Shown: positions 1 through 12,934 of the stretch, one piece after another
Layout of the letters: every line of letters starts with the position of its first letter
How positions within the stretch are numbered: the stretch's first letter is position 1
Assembly (NCBI GenBank): GCA_010094045.1
Contig: ML986700.1
Location: forward strand, 57,107 to 121,106
Length of the DNA stretch: 64,000 nt
Direction of reading: 5' to 3'
Source of the DNA: Lojkania enalia
Taxonomy: Eukaryota > Ascomycota > Dothideomycetes > Pleosporales
Program-made: the position numbers and the translations under genes
Notes under the pieces: generated by a model
The model's database searches: none
What the model was told of the DNA's origin: nothing
Seen by the model: only the letters and a program-made list of their open reading frames with translations

Positions 1-725
1 TAGAATCCTCTAAAGATTTATTCTAGTATTTTCTCTATTCTTTAATATCTGTAGGTAGAGGCTTTATAAAATTATCTAATAAATTCTTTTCTAACTTTAA
101 CTAGTATATAGATTTAATTGTAGATATATAATAGTCTATATACCTATTCTAATTCTTATTCTTAAAGTTCTTTAGGTATTCTATTTATTACTAATCTAAC
201 TAGAATTATTTAACTTACTTCTTTAATAATAGTTATTATTATAAATCTTAGATAATTATATACTATACTTCTATCTTATTATTTTCTTAGTAGTATAGCT
301 GTAGTTCCTTTCTCTTATTTATATTCTAGTAGTTTACTTAAAATATCTACTCTTTAGTTTTATTTTCTACTAATATAGATAATCTTAAAGTTAAATATAA
401 CTAGTTTTTATAACTATTTAACCTATCTAGAAGTAAGAGTTTTAGTAGTAAGAAAGGTAGTAAGATTCTTATAATTATAATAGACTTTAGTTTACTATTT
501 TACTTCTTATAGGTATATATACTATTCTTTAAAGTATATTATAATAGCTAAGAGTTCTTAGTTATATATATTATAATTTATCTCTACTAGTATAAGTTTT
601 TATAAATAGTATACTACTAGATACTATTTTCTATTATAGATTTATATAAGAATTCTAGCTATTCTTATTTCTAATATATCGGTTTTTATAAGAGTTTTCT
701 TTTCTAAATTATAGAATTTTAGTAC
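1..725 (-). pseudogene. Gypsy element A, RNase H part of pol (RIP-degraded)
   Basis: Minus-strand translation below about 715 gives a degraded Ty3/Gypsy RNase H: an ETD-like start (read as LIKTD), then AEINY-like (VEINYNIYN), ELLAIIIYFKEW-like and KNLTTF motifs in the expected order. This continues the reverse transcriptase found at 2,602-3,300. The two were one reading frame until the Fot1-like transposon at 728-2,599 split them: removing it with one TA copy rejoins the frame. Stops are TAA/TAG at Gln or Trp positions, as RIP makes them. The integrase and left LTR of this element would lie outside the window. Identification is by motif order; exact limits are not visible. Confidence 0.8.
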
Positions 726-727
726 TA

Positions 728-778
728 ACGTACTGTATAAGTAAGCTAATTACCTAAACGAGCTAATTATAATACTAA
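728..778 (+). repeat. Left terminal inverted repeat of the Fot1-like element
   Basis: This is the inverted match of 2,549-2,599 over 51 bp, with only RIP-type differences seen. It holds a GCTAATTA direct pair starting at 745 and 762. Confidence 0.9.
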
Positions 779-834
779 AACTCTACTAAAATCGCGATAA
801 TTATACTTTATAGTATTATATTATAACTAACAAC

Positions 835-2505
835 TATAGAATTAATTTAGAAAGAAGCTAGAATATAGCTTATACTCTAAGCTCTTTAATAAGATATAAT
901 ATTAACTATACGTTACGTTATATTAATCTATAATATCTCCTAAAGTATACTTAATATATAAAAGTAAAGAATAGCTCTATAACGCGATTACTAGCCTAAT
1001 TTAATAAAATTTAGTAAGACTAAGAAGTAGGTAATTATTTAGTATATATTAGATCTAGATATAAGAAGATTTCTACTACAGCTTACTACTATTTAAAATA
1101 TAGCTAATTTACTACTAGTTATATACTCTACTAGCTAGGTTAAAAAGAATTAGGTAGAGAACTTTATTAAACGTATACTTAAGCTTAAGGTTAAATTTAA
1201 TTAAAAGTACAACTATTTAAAAGCTAAATATAAGAATCCTAAGGTTATAAGAGGCTAGTTCTACTTTATATAGAATATAAAAGCTAAGTATAGTATTATT
1301 AATAAAGATATATATAACTTTAATAAATTAGGCTTTATAATAGGCGTAATATTAATAGAAGTAGTAATTACTAACTCTAAGAGATAGAATCGACTAAAGT
1401 AGCTCTAGCCAGACAATTATAAGTAGACTATAGTTATCTAGGGTATTAACGTAATAGGATAGGTAATACTACCTTTTATTATCTTTATAGGTACCTACTA
1501 CCTCTCTATATAGTATAAAGAAGATAATATTCTACTAACCTAAGCTATATAAGTTACTAATAATAGCTGGATAATAAATAATATTAGTATTAAGTAGTTA
1601 AAGTACTTTAACGCGTATATAAAAAATTGTACTATTAGTATATATTAATTGCTAATTCTTAACAGCTATAAGAGCTATAACTTACTTAAATTTAGGCAGT
1701 TCTATAAAAAAAAGAATATTATTACTCTCTATATACCTCTATATTTATTATATCTACTATAACTATTAAATATAAGTTGTTTCTCGCTTTTAAAGACTAT
1801 ATATAGATGCTAAGTTAAGTAGTTGATGTATAATTATATTAACTATATTACGAAAATTAAGTTCTTACTCTATTTTAAAGTAGCTTTTAACGTAGCAATT
1901 ATAAAGAGTAATATTTTAAGTAGCTTTTAAAGTGCTAGTCTAGTTTTATTCGACCTAGATATAGTACTATTAAAGTTTAAAGTTTAACTGCGTATACTAA
2001 TACCCTCTATAATTAAAGATACCTTTTAAGAGTTAAAAATACTAAATAATCCTATTAAATTTAAGTTTTAATCTATATACGTTTAATTAAGAGTTTAAAA
2101 GTATCTAGATAGCTTATTTATTTTAATAGTAGAAGCGTTTAAATAGTTTATAAAAGGTGCTATATATATAATATATAAAAACGTACTATTATATACTTAG
2201 GTTACTAAGCTTTAAGTAGCTAATAAGGCTGCTATATAACGTCGATTATATAAAAAAAAGTATATATAGAAGAAAGGTAACCTAATAATTAAAGAAAGCG
2301 TTTAATTAACTACTCTAAAAGAGTTTAGTACTTATACTAATAGGAAGAAGAGTAGAAAGAAGGCGCGTATTAATAGAGGCCAGCCGACTTAAAGGTACTA
2401 TAGGTAGTATAGCGAAGCTAGATATAACTCGCGGACGTATAAAAATGATACTATAGATATAGAAGAATAGGCTACTATACTATATAGTATAATAGAATAT
2501 AAGAA
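835..2505 (+). pseudogene. Fot1/pogo-family transposase, degraded
   Basis: The plus-strand translation follows fungal Fot1/pogo transposases along its whole length. First comes an HTH region ending near IIQYILDLDIR. The DDE_1 domain then follows with NFNKLGFIIG (normally NFDETGFMMG), GINVIG, YNNSWI-like (normally DNGWT), LLILNSYKSYN (normally LDGHESH) and PLYLLYLLQLLN (normally PPHSSHLLQPLD). The C-terminal tail has a degenerate zinc knuckle ending EARYNSRTYKND (normally EAGHNSRTCKKD). Cys, His, Gly and Asp have changed to Tyr, Tyr, Ser/Glu and Asn, and Gln/Trp codons have become stops. All of these are G-to-A or C-to-T changes expected of RIP. Catalytic Asp residues are altered, so no active protein is possible. 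Confidence 0.87.
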
Positions 2506-2548
2506 AGTATAATATTTTGCGAAAAGTAGTTGTAATTTTAGTATAGTC

Positions 2549-2599
2549 TTAGTATTATAATTAGCTCGCTTAGGTAATTAGCTTACTTATATAGTACGT
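2549..2599 (-). repeat. Right terminal inverted repeat of the Fot1-like element
   Basis: Mate of 728-778, followed by TA at 2,600-2,601 and then Gypsy A RNase H sequence. Confidence 0.9.
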
Positions 2600-2601
2600 T
2601 A

Positions 2602-5294
2602 GTTCTTATTAGAATTATTTCTTAACTTCTTAGAAGGCTTTTTCTTATTTATTTTCCTATATAAAAGTAATATCTTTTCTTAATAGTTAAGTTAAAGGTA
2701 TAGTTATATTACTCTAATTATCTATAAAAGTTTAATAGAAGTTATAAAATTCTATAAAGAATTAGATATCTTTAATTAACTTTAAAATTAATTAGTTTTT
2801 AATTACTACTAATTTATTTAGGTTTATTTATAGTTGTTCTAGTTCGATAATAAATTCTAAGTAGTTTATTTATATAGTATAGAATTTATATTTCCTTACT
2901 TTAAGATATAATTTTACTACTTATAATATGCGTAGTGCTTATTTAATATATTCTTTATATTCTTACTTTATTTTTAAATATATAAAAATATCGTCTAAAT
3001 ATATTATATAGAATTATTTAAGGTAGAGTTTTAGTAACTTATTAATTTGTTTTTAAAAAGTAGCTAGTATATTAGTAAGTCTAAATAGTATAACTAGGTA
3101 TTTAAAGAATCTCTTTTTTATCCTAAATACTATTTTCCATTTGTCTTCTTCTTTAATATAGATCTAATAGTATATATTTTAGATGTCTAATTTTATAAAA
3201 ATAGTAGCTTCTTTTAATTAGTCTCTTAAATCTCTAATAAGTAATAGAAGGTATTAGTTTTTAATTATAATATTATTAAGAGTACGATAATTAATATATA
3301 TTTATAGATCTATTATTCCTTTCTTTAGGTACTTATCTATATATTATTCTAAAGCTTCTACTTCTCTTAGTATTAGACTATATCTAGGTTCTTTTTCTAA
3401 TTATAGTTTAATTTTATAATTATATTCTCTATATTTAGGTAGATATTATAGTAGTTTTTAAAGTTATTTTATTAAGTATTAGTATTCTTTAAATATACTA
3501 TATAATATATTTTCTATTAGAAATAATTCTTTTACTGTTTCTTTTACTATTATAGCAAGTTATTTCTTAACCAGCTAGCTAGAATTTTTAAGGATAATTC
3601 GTCTAATTTACTAGTTTATTTAAAAGTTTTCTTTTCTTAACTATAGAATTTCTAGGATAATATTATAGTTGGTAATTTCTATAATTTAGAATATCTATTC
3701 TTATTAGGTTGTTTCTAGAATTTTAAACTCTTCTAGTTCTATAATATATATAACTTTCTTTTAAAAGTTTTTTCTCTCTATAATTTAAATTATATAGAAT
3801 TGTTCTAGTTATACTATAGGTATTTCTTTTCTAGTAATATAGTTATTAGCTATAAAATTCTTTATTACTCTACTATTAATAAGTATATATACTTTATAGC
3901 TATAATATTACTCTAGTATTATAAGATAGTATTCTCCTATATTTCTATATAGTTAAGTTATCTTAAACTAGTAAACTATTACTTCTTTTATAGATATATA
4001 TTTTAGATATTTCTATTCTAGATATTTATACTATAATCTTCTTCTAATATATACTTTAGGTAGTAGAGGTCTAAATTTAAGTATTATATAGTTTTAGGTT
4101 TATTTAATAACTTCCTATTCTATTATAGCTTCTTATTTTATAGGGTTTTCTAGTACCTTATCTTTATTTAGTTATCTTAGCTATATACCTATATTTTCTT
4201 TTCTTCTTTAGTAGGTCTTATATTTTCGTTTAATAGACGATATCTATACTATTTTAAAATATACTAGATAGTATTAGTTTATATAAAGGTTATTATCTTC
4301 TCTAATCTAGTAGTTCTATTCTTATTTATATTATAATACCTTTAGTACCTAGTACTTTACTAGTACTTTACTTTATAAGAAGGCTACTACTTTTCGTACT
4401 ATATATACAGCCTTATCCTAATCTATTATATTAAGATATCCTTCTACTACGTTTATTATCTCTATCTATTTTTAGAAGTATAAGAAGTAGATTTCTCTAG
4501 AATAGATATTTTACTATTCTTTATAAACGTTAATAATATTTTATTCTAGTCTATTCTTATTATAGAATCTTATAGGTAGTTTTTCTTATAGGGTAGCTAT
4601 AGGAGCTGGTATTCCCTATTTATACTCGATTATTCCTCGTTAATATATAGAATATACTCTAGATACTAGTTTAAGTATTAGTACTCTAATAGTAGCTTCT
4701 TCTATTTATAATAGGGTGTTTATTTCTTTATCCTTATCTAATTCTTCCTAAACTTCTTCTAGCTATTTTTTTATATATTCTTATATTACTATAAATTATA
4801 TTTTCTTTTAAAGCTAATATTCTATAGCTTTTTTAAGTTGTTAGTATATTTAATATTTATCTTTATTATAGAAGAACTAATATAGAATTCTATATTCTAT
4901 AGTTATAGCTAGTTTTTCTTTACCTACTTCTTACGGTTTATCTTCTATAAGCCGGTTTTTTCTTTCTTTCTTTTTACTTCGGCATTTCTTTACTATATAT
5001 TCTAGTTTCTAATAATTATAGTACTTAATATCTTTCTTCTGAGTCTTTTTTCTTAGGTTACCTATAGCTTAGACTTCTTTTCTCTAGTAGTACTTAGATC
5101 TATAGGTCTACCCGCGTTAGTAGCTTTTACTAAAAAGCGTACCTTTTAATAGTATATTTATCTTTTCTTATTTTTAAACTAGTATAGTTTATTATTAATT
5201 CTTTTTACTAGTTAGAAGTATAATACTAGATCCCGAGGTTATTCTATATATATTATTACCCTTCTTATCTCTATTTTTAATCCTCTATAAAACT
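2602..5294 (-). pseudogene. Gypsy element A, gag C-terminus, protease region and reverse transcriptase (RIP-degraded)
   Basis: On the minus strand the order is gag, then pol. A CCHC zinc knuckle near 4,975-5,035 reads KYYNYxKLEYIVKKCRS; its first two Cys and its His are now Tyr. The reverse transcriptase lies around 2,700-3,300 with FRIKKRFFKYLVILFRL (normally FRTKYGHFEYLVMPFGL) and YLDDIFIY (the catalytic YxDD box). Next comes the RT-RNase H tether with FYNFYxTFIDNxSNI and LTxLLRKDITFI. The gag end at 5,294 continues across the inserted Gypsy B at 12,498. This is a Ty3/Gypsy internal region with no usable open frame. Confidence 0.83.
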
Positions 5295-5299
5295 TGACT

Positions 5300-5578
5300 T
5301 ATAATAATATAGGTAAGATAATAGGTCCGAATACGGTACGAATCTACTTAGAGGTATATAAGAGTGCGTAGGGGTTTAGAGACCTAGGAATTCTATTAAC
5401 ACCTATAGGTCTTATATAAAAGGATATAGAAGAACTACTAAGCTACTTATAAGGGAGTATACAACTATATACGGAAGGGAAAAGGGGTAGAACTAGGGGT
5501 AGAATAAGATAAGCGAAAAGCTTTGGGATAAGATTATATATAAAGCTTTTCGAAGAACGATTTCTTTGCATTATTATA
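5300..5578 (-). repeat. 3' LTR of Gypsy B (left copy)
   Basis: Near-identical to 12,214-12,492 and the same length (279 bp). Visible differences are almost all C/T or G/A transitions. Confidence 0.92.
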
Positions 5579-5592
5579 CTACCCCCCTTCTT
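5579..5592 (-). other. Polypurine tract of Gypsy B
   Basis: On the minus strand this reads AAGAAGGGGGGTAG immediately before the LTR start, the usual place for the plus-strand primer of reverse transcription. It fixes the direction of the element. Confidence 0.8.
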
Positions 5593-6679
5593 ATAGGCTG
5601 ATAGTCCCTATCTACGCTGGTTCGAGAGGGAAATAGAGCTATTATAGATAGGTTCTAGTATAAAGAAATTTCTTTAAAAAGGTATTTACTAGTAAGAGCT
5701 AATATATATAGTTGCCTATAAAGATATATTTATTAACGTAATATTAAGTGAGGTTTTTGCGGTGAGTATAATTTAACCTATATATCGGCTGGTAACTACT
5801 ATCGTAACAGTTTATTAATATTGCAATTTCATCGCGTATAGTAATAAGCGTTTGCTAGCTTTAGTATATTACTAGATTGCTATTAACTAAGCTTTCTTAA
5901 CTAAATAATAACTTCTACTCTATATGTATTATTACGCGTCTCTAGTACCGTTAATTATTAAAGTATTACTAACACCTTATAGAAAAAATTAATTAATATA
6001 CTACTCTACCCGCCTTTTAGAGCCTTTTTAAAGGCCTTCTAGATTATCTACTTTTAAACTATATATACGCTCGCCCGCGGGCGGCGTATAATATTTACCT
6101 TTCAATTTCTAAGATTAAAAAAATGCGAGTATTATACTTTATAAAATAAAAAGTACAACCCTATATAAATTACATCTAATACTAGTAGGGTATTTACTAC
6201 TAATATACTTATAGATCCCCTCCTACTATAAGGAGGAGTTTCTAGTCCTCTAGGGCCATCTTAAACTATAAGTAGCAGTCTAATATATAGGGGATAAAAA
6301 GGATAAAAAGGTAGCCTTTAAGGCTATTTTAGAGTCCGCTTATAGCCTAGCGCTTATAACCTAGGTTGTAAAGAGTTAGAAAGATAGCCTTCTTATAGCT
6401 AGTATCTAGGTAGCTTTATTCTACTAAGGTACTAAATTACTCTATCGAGTTTTAGCCCTAAAGACTTTAGTATCTAGCCTTTAAACTAATATCGCGGCGC
6501 TCTTAGGCGGTTAAAGATAAGATAGAAGAAGTTTAAGAGAAGTTTAAAGAGAAGGAAGAGGAAGGAGAGTAGAAGAGAAGAGAACTAGGGAGGTATCTAA
6601 CAGCCTACTATTAGACCCTCTGGATTCTATAGAGGAGTAATTTCGGGCCTATAATTTAGTTTTCTAATCTACTACTTAA

Positions 6680-9600
6680 CTCTTATATATTATCGTCTAC
6701 TAGGTAATCTATATTCTCTATACTATCTTTATATACCTTAATCTATTTAGTTAGAGCTCTTAGAGGTTCTAGCTAATTTAGATACTTATTATAAAAAGCT
6801 CTTAGCTTATAAGATAAACCTATAAAATTTGAAGCTTTATATTAGACCGGGTTAGAATTATATCCTACCTATTTTATATAGTATTTAAGGGTCTTATAAT
6901 ATAGCTTACTAGCTAGTATTTCCTTAACCTCCTACTCTTCTACCCCTTTAATAGCAATAGCGGGTGGTTTTAGAGCTTTTTACCCTAGTAGAAGGTCCTA
7001 GAAGTTTTTATATAGTAGGTTTAATACGAAAATATTATATATTCTCGACCCTAGGGGTAGCTATAAATAGTATAAGTTTCTAACCTATTCTAGTACTTTA
7101 AAAGGGCCCTCCTATTAATCGGATAGCTTTCAGCTTAATCTCTAAACCGTAAGATTCTTAGTATTTAAATAGACTATATTACTAATCTACTAATTAATTA
7201 GTTACTAGTAATAGTTAATAATAGATTATATATAATTTTAAGCCTTCTTAATATTAGCTTTTACAGTTTCCTAGGCTATATATATATAAGTTACTAAAGC
7301 TAAGGCATTCTTATAATTTAATTTATCTATTACGGTAATAGGATTAATAGAATATTTCTAATCCTAACTCTAATAGAGCTTAGATCCGTATAGGATCTAA
7401 TATAGAGATATTCTAATAGTTATATAGAGTAGAGTTACTTATACTCGATCAATTATAGGTAATAGAAAACTCTAGTTATTCTAGTAGAAGGATATAAAAG
7501 GGCGTAGTCTCTAATCGATATACTTATTTATAATCTCTATCTATCTATTAGTCTCTTTATAATAAATAGTAGATAGTTTAATCTTTACGCCTAAAATATA
7601 GTAGAATTTAGACTAGAAACTAGATATAAACTAAAGTCCTTAGTCTAAAATAATAGTTTTAGGCATATAGCTAAAGTAGTATACCTATTAAATAAATAAT
7701 TCGGCTATTTCCTGTACGTTAATTATATAATAGTAGAAAATAGATACTACTTATTTAGATAGGCGATTAATTACTACTATAATCTAATTATATCTAGACT
7801 TATCTATAGAGAAATTCTTAAAGTTAATATATAGATACTATATTAGTTAATTTAGTATAGGAAGTAGGTAGATAAAACCTAGAGTTCGGGTTTATATTAG
7901 ATAAGTTTTATAGTATAGGATGTAATTCCGTATATATCGTTTATAAGTAGCTTCTATACCCTTCTAGTAGTACTTTTAAGATAGTAACTAATAGGTTTTA
8001 GTAGTATTTAGGTGTACGGAGGATACTTAGTTATAAGCTTCTTATATAAGTCGCGTGTAAAGGCCTAAATCTAATAGAATATATAAGTAATTATTGTAGA
8101 GGAGTAGTCTATTCTCTATCTAATACTTATAGGGTAGAAGTATATATTCCTATATAAAGGAGGCTCGGTTTTCCTATAATAATATATTAATTAACTCTAG
8201 AGAGTCTAATAATATAACCTACTCCTAACCTTTAATAGCGTTTAGTATAGCTACTTAAGTTATTATTTAAATAATATAGGACTAGGCTAATTTAGTATTA
8301 ATTCGGGGGTAAAGTTAATACGGTTTAAATAGAACTCTTAACTAGTTATTAGTTTAAGCCGCTTTTAAGTTTTCTATATCTTATTCGCGACGATTAAGGA
8401 TATCTATTCTAGTATTATTCTTATCTAAAGTATACTCGATTCGGAACTAATACTAAATTAATTTCTTAGTCTAATAAACTTAATAAGTATTAAATACCTT
8501 TATAGTTATAAAATATTCGAGTAAGCGATAATTAGTATATACTAGAGTCCTAGTCGCTACTAAAGTAAGTTCTATCCTCTATTACTTAAATATAGTAATA
8601 ATTGCGAATAGTTTCTTATTATAGATTTCCCAGTTTAGTTCCGAACTAGATAGAACCTTACTATAGAATACTATAGGGTACTATTTTCCGTTAGGATATT
8701 TCTATAATAGTACTCCTATAACTACTCTATTAAAGGTATTAGTTTCTATTTTTATTTCTAATATAGGGTTAAAGTAGTAGAGTATAGATATATTTAATAA
8801 AGCTAACTTTAATTTCTTAAAGATAATATTATATTCTAAAGTCTATATAAAAGAGGTTATAAGACTCTATAATATAATAATTAGTTTTATAATACGCGAG
8901 AATTCTGGTACAAACTATTAATAGAATCTAGTAAAACCTAAGAAGGATTTTACACCCGTTATAGTAGTAGGTAGCTACTAATTATATAGTACTTCTACCT
9001 TCTCTAGATTAACCTTAAGGCCTTTATTTAAGAAGATATAGCTAAAGTATTTAGTTTAGATAATATAGAATTCGCTCTTCTTAATATTAACTTATAACCC
9101 TACTTAATATAATCTCTTAAGAACTTTCTTAACGTAGATAGTATATATCACCTCGTCTTTAGAGTAGATAAAAATATCATCTAGATAAGCAATATAGAAG
9201 TTATCTAGGTAGTCGATTAGTACGTTATTTATATAGTACTAGTAAGTTGCTAGACTATTATATAATCTAAAAGGTAGAACTTTATACTTATAAATTCTAT
9301 ATCGAGTTTAAAAGGTAGTATATTCTTTAGAACTAGGGTCTATTCTAATCTTATTAAAGGCCGCGCGAATATTAAACTTAGTAAAAATTACTACTTTAGT
9401 AGGTCTAGATAGGAGTTTATCTATATATAGTATTAGATATATATTCTTATAGGTAAGAGTATTAAGTTTATAATAATCTATATAGATATATAGGTCGCTA
9501 TTAAGTTTATAAATATAAAGGATTAAAAATATAAAAGAACTTTAACTCTACTTAATATAATTATACCGTAGATTATCTATAATATACTTCTTAGTTACCT

Positions 9601-10500
9601 CTAGCTTCTTAATATTCTACTTATATAACAGGCTGTAATTATTAGGGAGGGATTCCGTAAGAATAATCTTATAATTATAAAAGTAGTATTCTAGTAATTA
9701 ATAAGCTGTAGTTTTACTAAATATATTCTAATACCTATAGTATTTAGATAGTAATTAGAAATTTACTAGTACTTTATTTTCAGCTTTATCTTCTAGCTCT
9801 AAGACTTACTTGTCTTTAATTAGCCGCTTAATTTCGTATAGAGATGTAGAGAAAAACTCGTTCTCTTTTCTCTTTATATTAAAGTAGAAAGTATTAGCTA
9901 AGATAAGAGCGATAATAGGAGAATAGACTTTCTTCGAATTAGGTTCGGACTTTATTATATATAGGCGTATAGGAGCTCTAAACTTATTTAGACTATAGGC
10001 TATAGAAGACTAATATAGTTTTAATAGTCTTAGTAGACCTTTAATATAATAGATAGTCGGACTATAAAACTACTAATACTAGTTCTTTTCCTATAAAGTA
10101 TTATATTACTAGATATCTAACTCTACCTCCTTATCGTATACTAGCTAAGTTAATTATATAAGAAGAGGAGGTAAAGAATTATAAGTAGTAGGATACTTAG
10201 AAAGTTATATAATCCGATTTTTATCTATATCTAGTTGGAGTTAAAAATAACGTAACTATTTAATACTAATAATATAATCCTAAATATCTAGATTTATAAT
10301 AATAAATAGGTAGTTTTAAATAGTTCTCCTATTAATTTATAGGTATAAGTAAATATACTAATTAACTAGAGTTTAGATTCGGTCCTAAAAACTTTTAACA
10401 GTAATTTTAAAGAATAAACGCTATATTAATATATATAAGGTTTAGAAGAGTAATCTAACTACTATAAAATTAAGAAATAAGAAGCTTTAGGTACTAGTAT
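6680..10500 (-). pseudogene. Gypsy B pol: reverse transcriptase, RNase H, integrase and chromodomain (degraded)
   Basis: Reverse transcriptase (about 9,000-9,350) shows YKYKVLPFRLYNSLATY, then LIDYLDNFYIAYLDDIFIYS with the catalytic YLDD, then VNIKKSEFYII. RNase H ends near 8,400 with IEYTLDKNNTRIDILNRR (normally ...ADALSRR). The integrase core end near 7,490-7,580 reads LSTIYYKETNRxIEIIN (normally LSTAYHPETDGQTERVN). A chromodomain-type tail at about 6,700-6,930 reads EVKEILASKLYYKTLKYYIK then VGYNSNPVxYKASNFIG, a chromovirus feature thought to steer integration to heterochromatin. Numerous TAA/TAG codons interrupt every domain. Confidence 0.87.
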
Positions 10501-10649
10501 TAACAAGGGTATTTAGTTATATACTAACGCCTTTTAAATATAGAATAGTAGAGATTTAAAAGTACTTTCCTCTAAATAAATATAATAAATTAATATTTAA
10601 TAAATTATACTTACTTAAGTTTAGAACGGAGAGTTTTTTTAAACATCTC

Positions 10650-12150
10650 TATTTCCCACCTAAAAACTATTTAGGTAGTACTTATTTACGTCTAGAAACT
10701 CTTCTTCCTTAATCTCCTCTTATTTAACCTCTATCTCTTATACTCTAAGAACTATATATTTATTTATAAAATATTCTAGTTTACTATAATTATAGTAATT
10801 ATCTAGGGTTATATACCTTTTAGGTATAAGAGTCTTACTAGGTTATTAGGAAGTAATTATAGTAGAATAAGATATTAATACTAGGGTAGATTAGAATAGT
10901 ATTAAATTATAGGTTACTTTAGATAAACTTTTAGAAATCTTCTAATACTAATCCGAATTTGTTTTAGCTGTAATCTATAGGCTAGTAGTTTATTCTAGAA
11001 GGCTAAGAATACTCCTCCTTTCTATATTATAGGCTGTTAAGTAGGCAACTATAGTATTAAAAAAGTCTTTCTATATAAGCTTAAAGCTAAGGTTTAGTAT
11101 CCTTAGGCTAGAGAGAATCTTATTCTATAGGTAGAAGAACTACTTAGATTAGAATACAGATCCCCTAATAGCTGTACTAATAAAGCGAGCTTTAAAAGTT
11201 GGGAATACTTCTCCCTTATTTATTCTTAAGACCTAAAACGCCTATTACACCTCTATCTCTTTATTACCTATAATAAAATACAATTATAGAAGCAAAATTA
11301 TTTCTTTAATATTCTTAAACCAATACTAGTCTAATTTAGCTAGGTATTTTAGTTCTAGATACTCTTTTATAGTACTAGAGGTATATCCTTATACTAATAC
11401 TATACGTATATACTCTATCTAATAGTAATCTATATTAATCTTAAATTAGTCTAGAATTAAAGCTTACTATTATTTAAATATAGGTTTACTACTATCTTTA
11501 AAACTTTTAATCTTAGGCGTATATTTAGTAAAGTAGACTTAAGGGGGCTTAAGGGTAGTTAAAAGGTTTCTTACTAGAAGAGTTGTAAAAGTTTCTTAAT
11601 ATATTATTAGTTCTAATTTAGTAGTTTATAGAGGTTAATTAGGACTAATAGTTCTCTATTATATTAAGCGTATAATCTCCTCTTATAAAATTGTAATTTA
11701 TTTCTTAAGAGTTAGTTTACTCTAATTTCTTTCTAAATTAAATAGGTTCTTTATTATAGGCCTTATAGAGAGGGGTCCGCCTATTACAGGGCCCCCTATA
11801 AGAGGTAATAGTTATTCTACACGCGTAGATAGAAGCTTACTCTTACTATAACTTATATATATATCGGTTCTAATATAGGAATTAGAAGGTAAATTATAGT
11901 TAGATATTAGCGGTTACCTCCGATTCTAATAGGTTATTAGTAGTTTCTAAATTTCTACCTAGGCGTACTCTACGCGGCCTTTCTAAAGGTAATCCTAATT
12001 ATAGGGGATAGGAAGTTCTAAACTTAAAGGCTTTAGTTAATAAAAGGTCTTTAAAATCCTATCTAAGTAACTGAATAATTTAATATAATAGTATATAAGT
12101 ATTATAACTTAAACTAAATTAGGTATATCTCGGACTTAGATATAGTTAAA
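10650..12150 (-). pseudogene. Gypsy B gag with degenerate zinc knuckle
   Basis: Gag is expected upstream of pol. The clearest landmark is a CCHC nucleic-acid-binding knuckle at about 10,745-10,800 reading NYYNYSKLEYFINKY. All three Cys and the His are now Tyr, as single TGT/TGC-to-TAT/TAC and CAT-to-TAT changes would give. The rest is too degraded for me to align; limits are approximate. Confidence 0.6.
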
Positions 12151-12213
12151 TAAATAATCGATGTAATATTATTAAAGAGGCTATTACTAGTAGTATTAAG
12201 TTCTTCTATATAG

Positions 12214-12492
12214 TATAATAGTATAGGTAAAATAATAGATCTAAATACGGTATAAATCTATTTAGAAGTATATAGGAGTATATAGAGGTTTAAGGACCTA
12301 GGAATTCTATTAACACCTATAGGCCTTATATAAAAGGATATAGAAGAACTACTAAGCTACTTATAAGGGAGTATACAACTATATACGGAAGGGAAAAGAG
12401 GTAGAACTGGGGGTAAAATAAGATAAGTAAAAAGCTTTAGGATAAAGTTATATATAAAGCTTTTCGTGGAACGATTTCTTTACATTATTATA
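12214..12492 (-). repeat. 5' LTR of Gypsy B (right copy)
   Basis: The 279-bp mate of 5,300-5,578. The primer-binding site should lie just left of 12,214 but I could not match it to a tRNA end. Confidence 0.92.
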
Positions 12493-12497
12493 TTACT

Positions 12498-12930
12498 ATT
12501 ATACTATAATTATCTTATATAACTTTATTTAAGAGCTATTAAAAACTTAATATATATAAAGTAATAGATTCTAGTTAAACTAGGTTATAAAGTCTATTTT
12601 CTATTACTTATACTTTATTAATATCTCTAAACGCTAGTTTAAGTTTCTATTAGAAGTATACTAGACTTATAAATATTATCTTAGTTTTACTTTTCTAGTA
12701 TTCTTCTATATAGTTCTTAAAATCTATTAGAAAGGACTAGAACTAGTTAAGTAGTTTACCTATTAAGTAGACTCCTATAAATAGTACTTTCTTATTCTTA
12801 TATTAAATAATATCTAGGTTAGTATTAATATAAATTCTTACTACTACTAGGAATCTTTTAAATTTAGACCTAGTTCCGTCGAATTTATTAAATAGTACTA
12901 ACTTAATTTATTACTAATAATATATTATTA
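12498..12930 (-). pseudogene. Gypsy element A, gag N-terminal part (displaced by Gypsy B)
   Basis: Minus-strand translation gives a retrotransposon gag domain: NKFDGTRSKFKRFLVVV, then KVLFIGVYLIGKLL, FLIDFKNYIEEY and FRDINKV. It runs into the frame that resumes at 5,294 on the far side of Gypsy B. The 5' LTR of element A is not seen: at about 12,930 RIP-type sequence gives way abruptly to normal-composition DNA, so the element is cut there. Confidence 0.82.
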
Positions 12931-12934
12931 GTTA

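Larger units (their letters stand above)
728..2599 (+). mobile_element. Fot1/pogo-like DNA transposon (RIP-inactivated)
   Basis: A 1,872-bp element has 51-bp imperfect terminal inverted repeats (728-778 and 2,549-2,599) starting ACGTACT, flanked by TA at 726-727 and 2,600-2,601. Size, TA target and coding content fit the fungal Fot1/Pot2 branch of the pogo superfamily. It sits inside the RNase H of Gypsy element A, and deleting it with one TA restores the Gypsy reading frame, which fixes the boundaries. Inside each end, GCTAATTA occurs twice with 17-bp spacing (745 and 762), plausibly the transposase binding sites. Many in-frame TAA/TAG codons make it a dead copy. Confidence 0.9.
5300..12492 (-). 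mobile_element. Gypsy element B, complete chromodomain LTR retrotransposon (chromovirus), RIP-inactivated
   Basis: Two 279-bp LTRs (5,300-5,578 and 12,214-12,492) bound a 7,193-bp element. LTR tips are TATAATAATG and its inverse, which on reversing RIP give canonical TG...CA. A purine tract (AAGAAGGGGGG on the minus strand) abuts the left LTR, so transcription runs right to left. The flanking 5-mers are tgact at 5,295 and ttact at 12,493, a target duplication with one difference. The element sits in the gag of Gypsy A: removing it with one 5-mer rejoins the gag reading frame (SIIVKFYRGLK). Internal order is gag, RT, RNase H, integrase, chromodomain. Confidence 0.9.
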
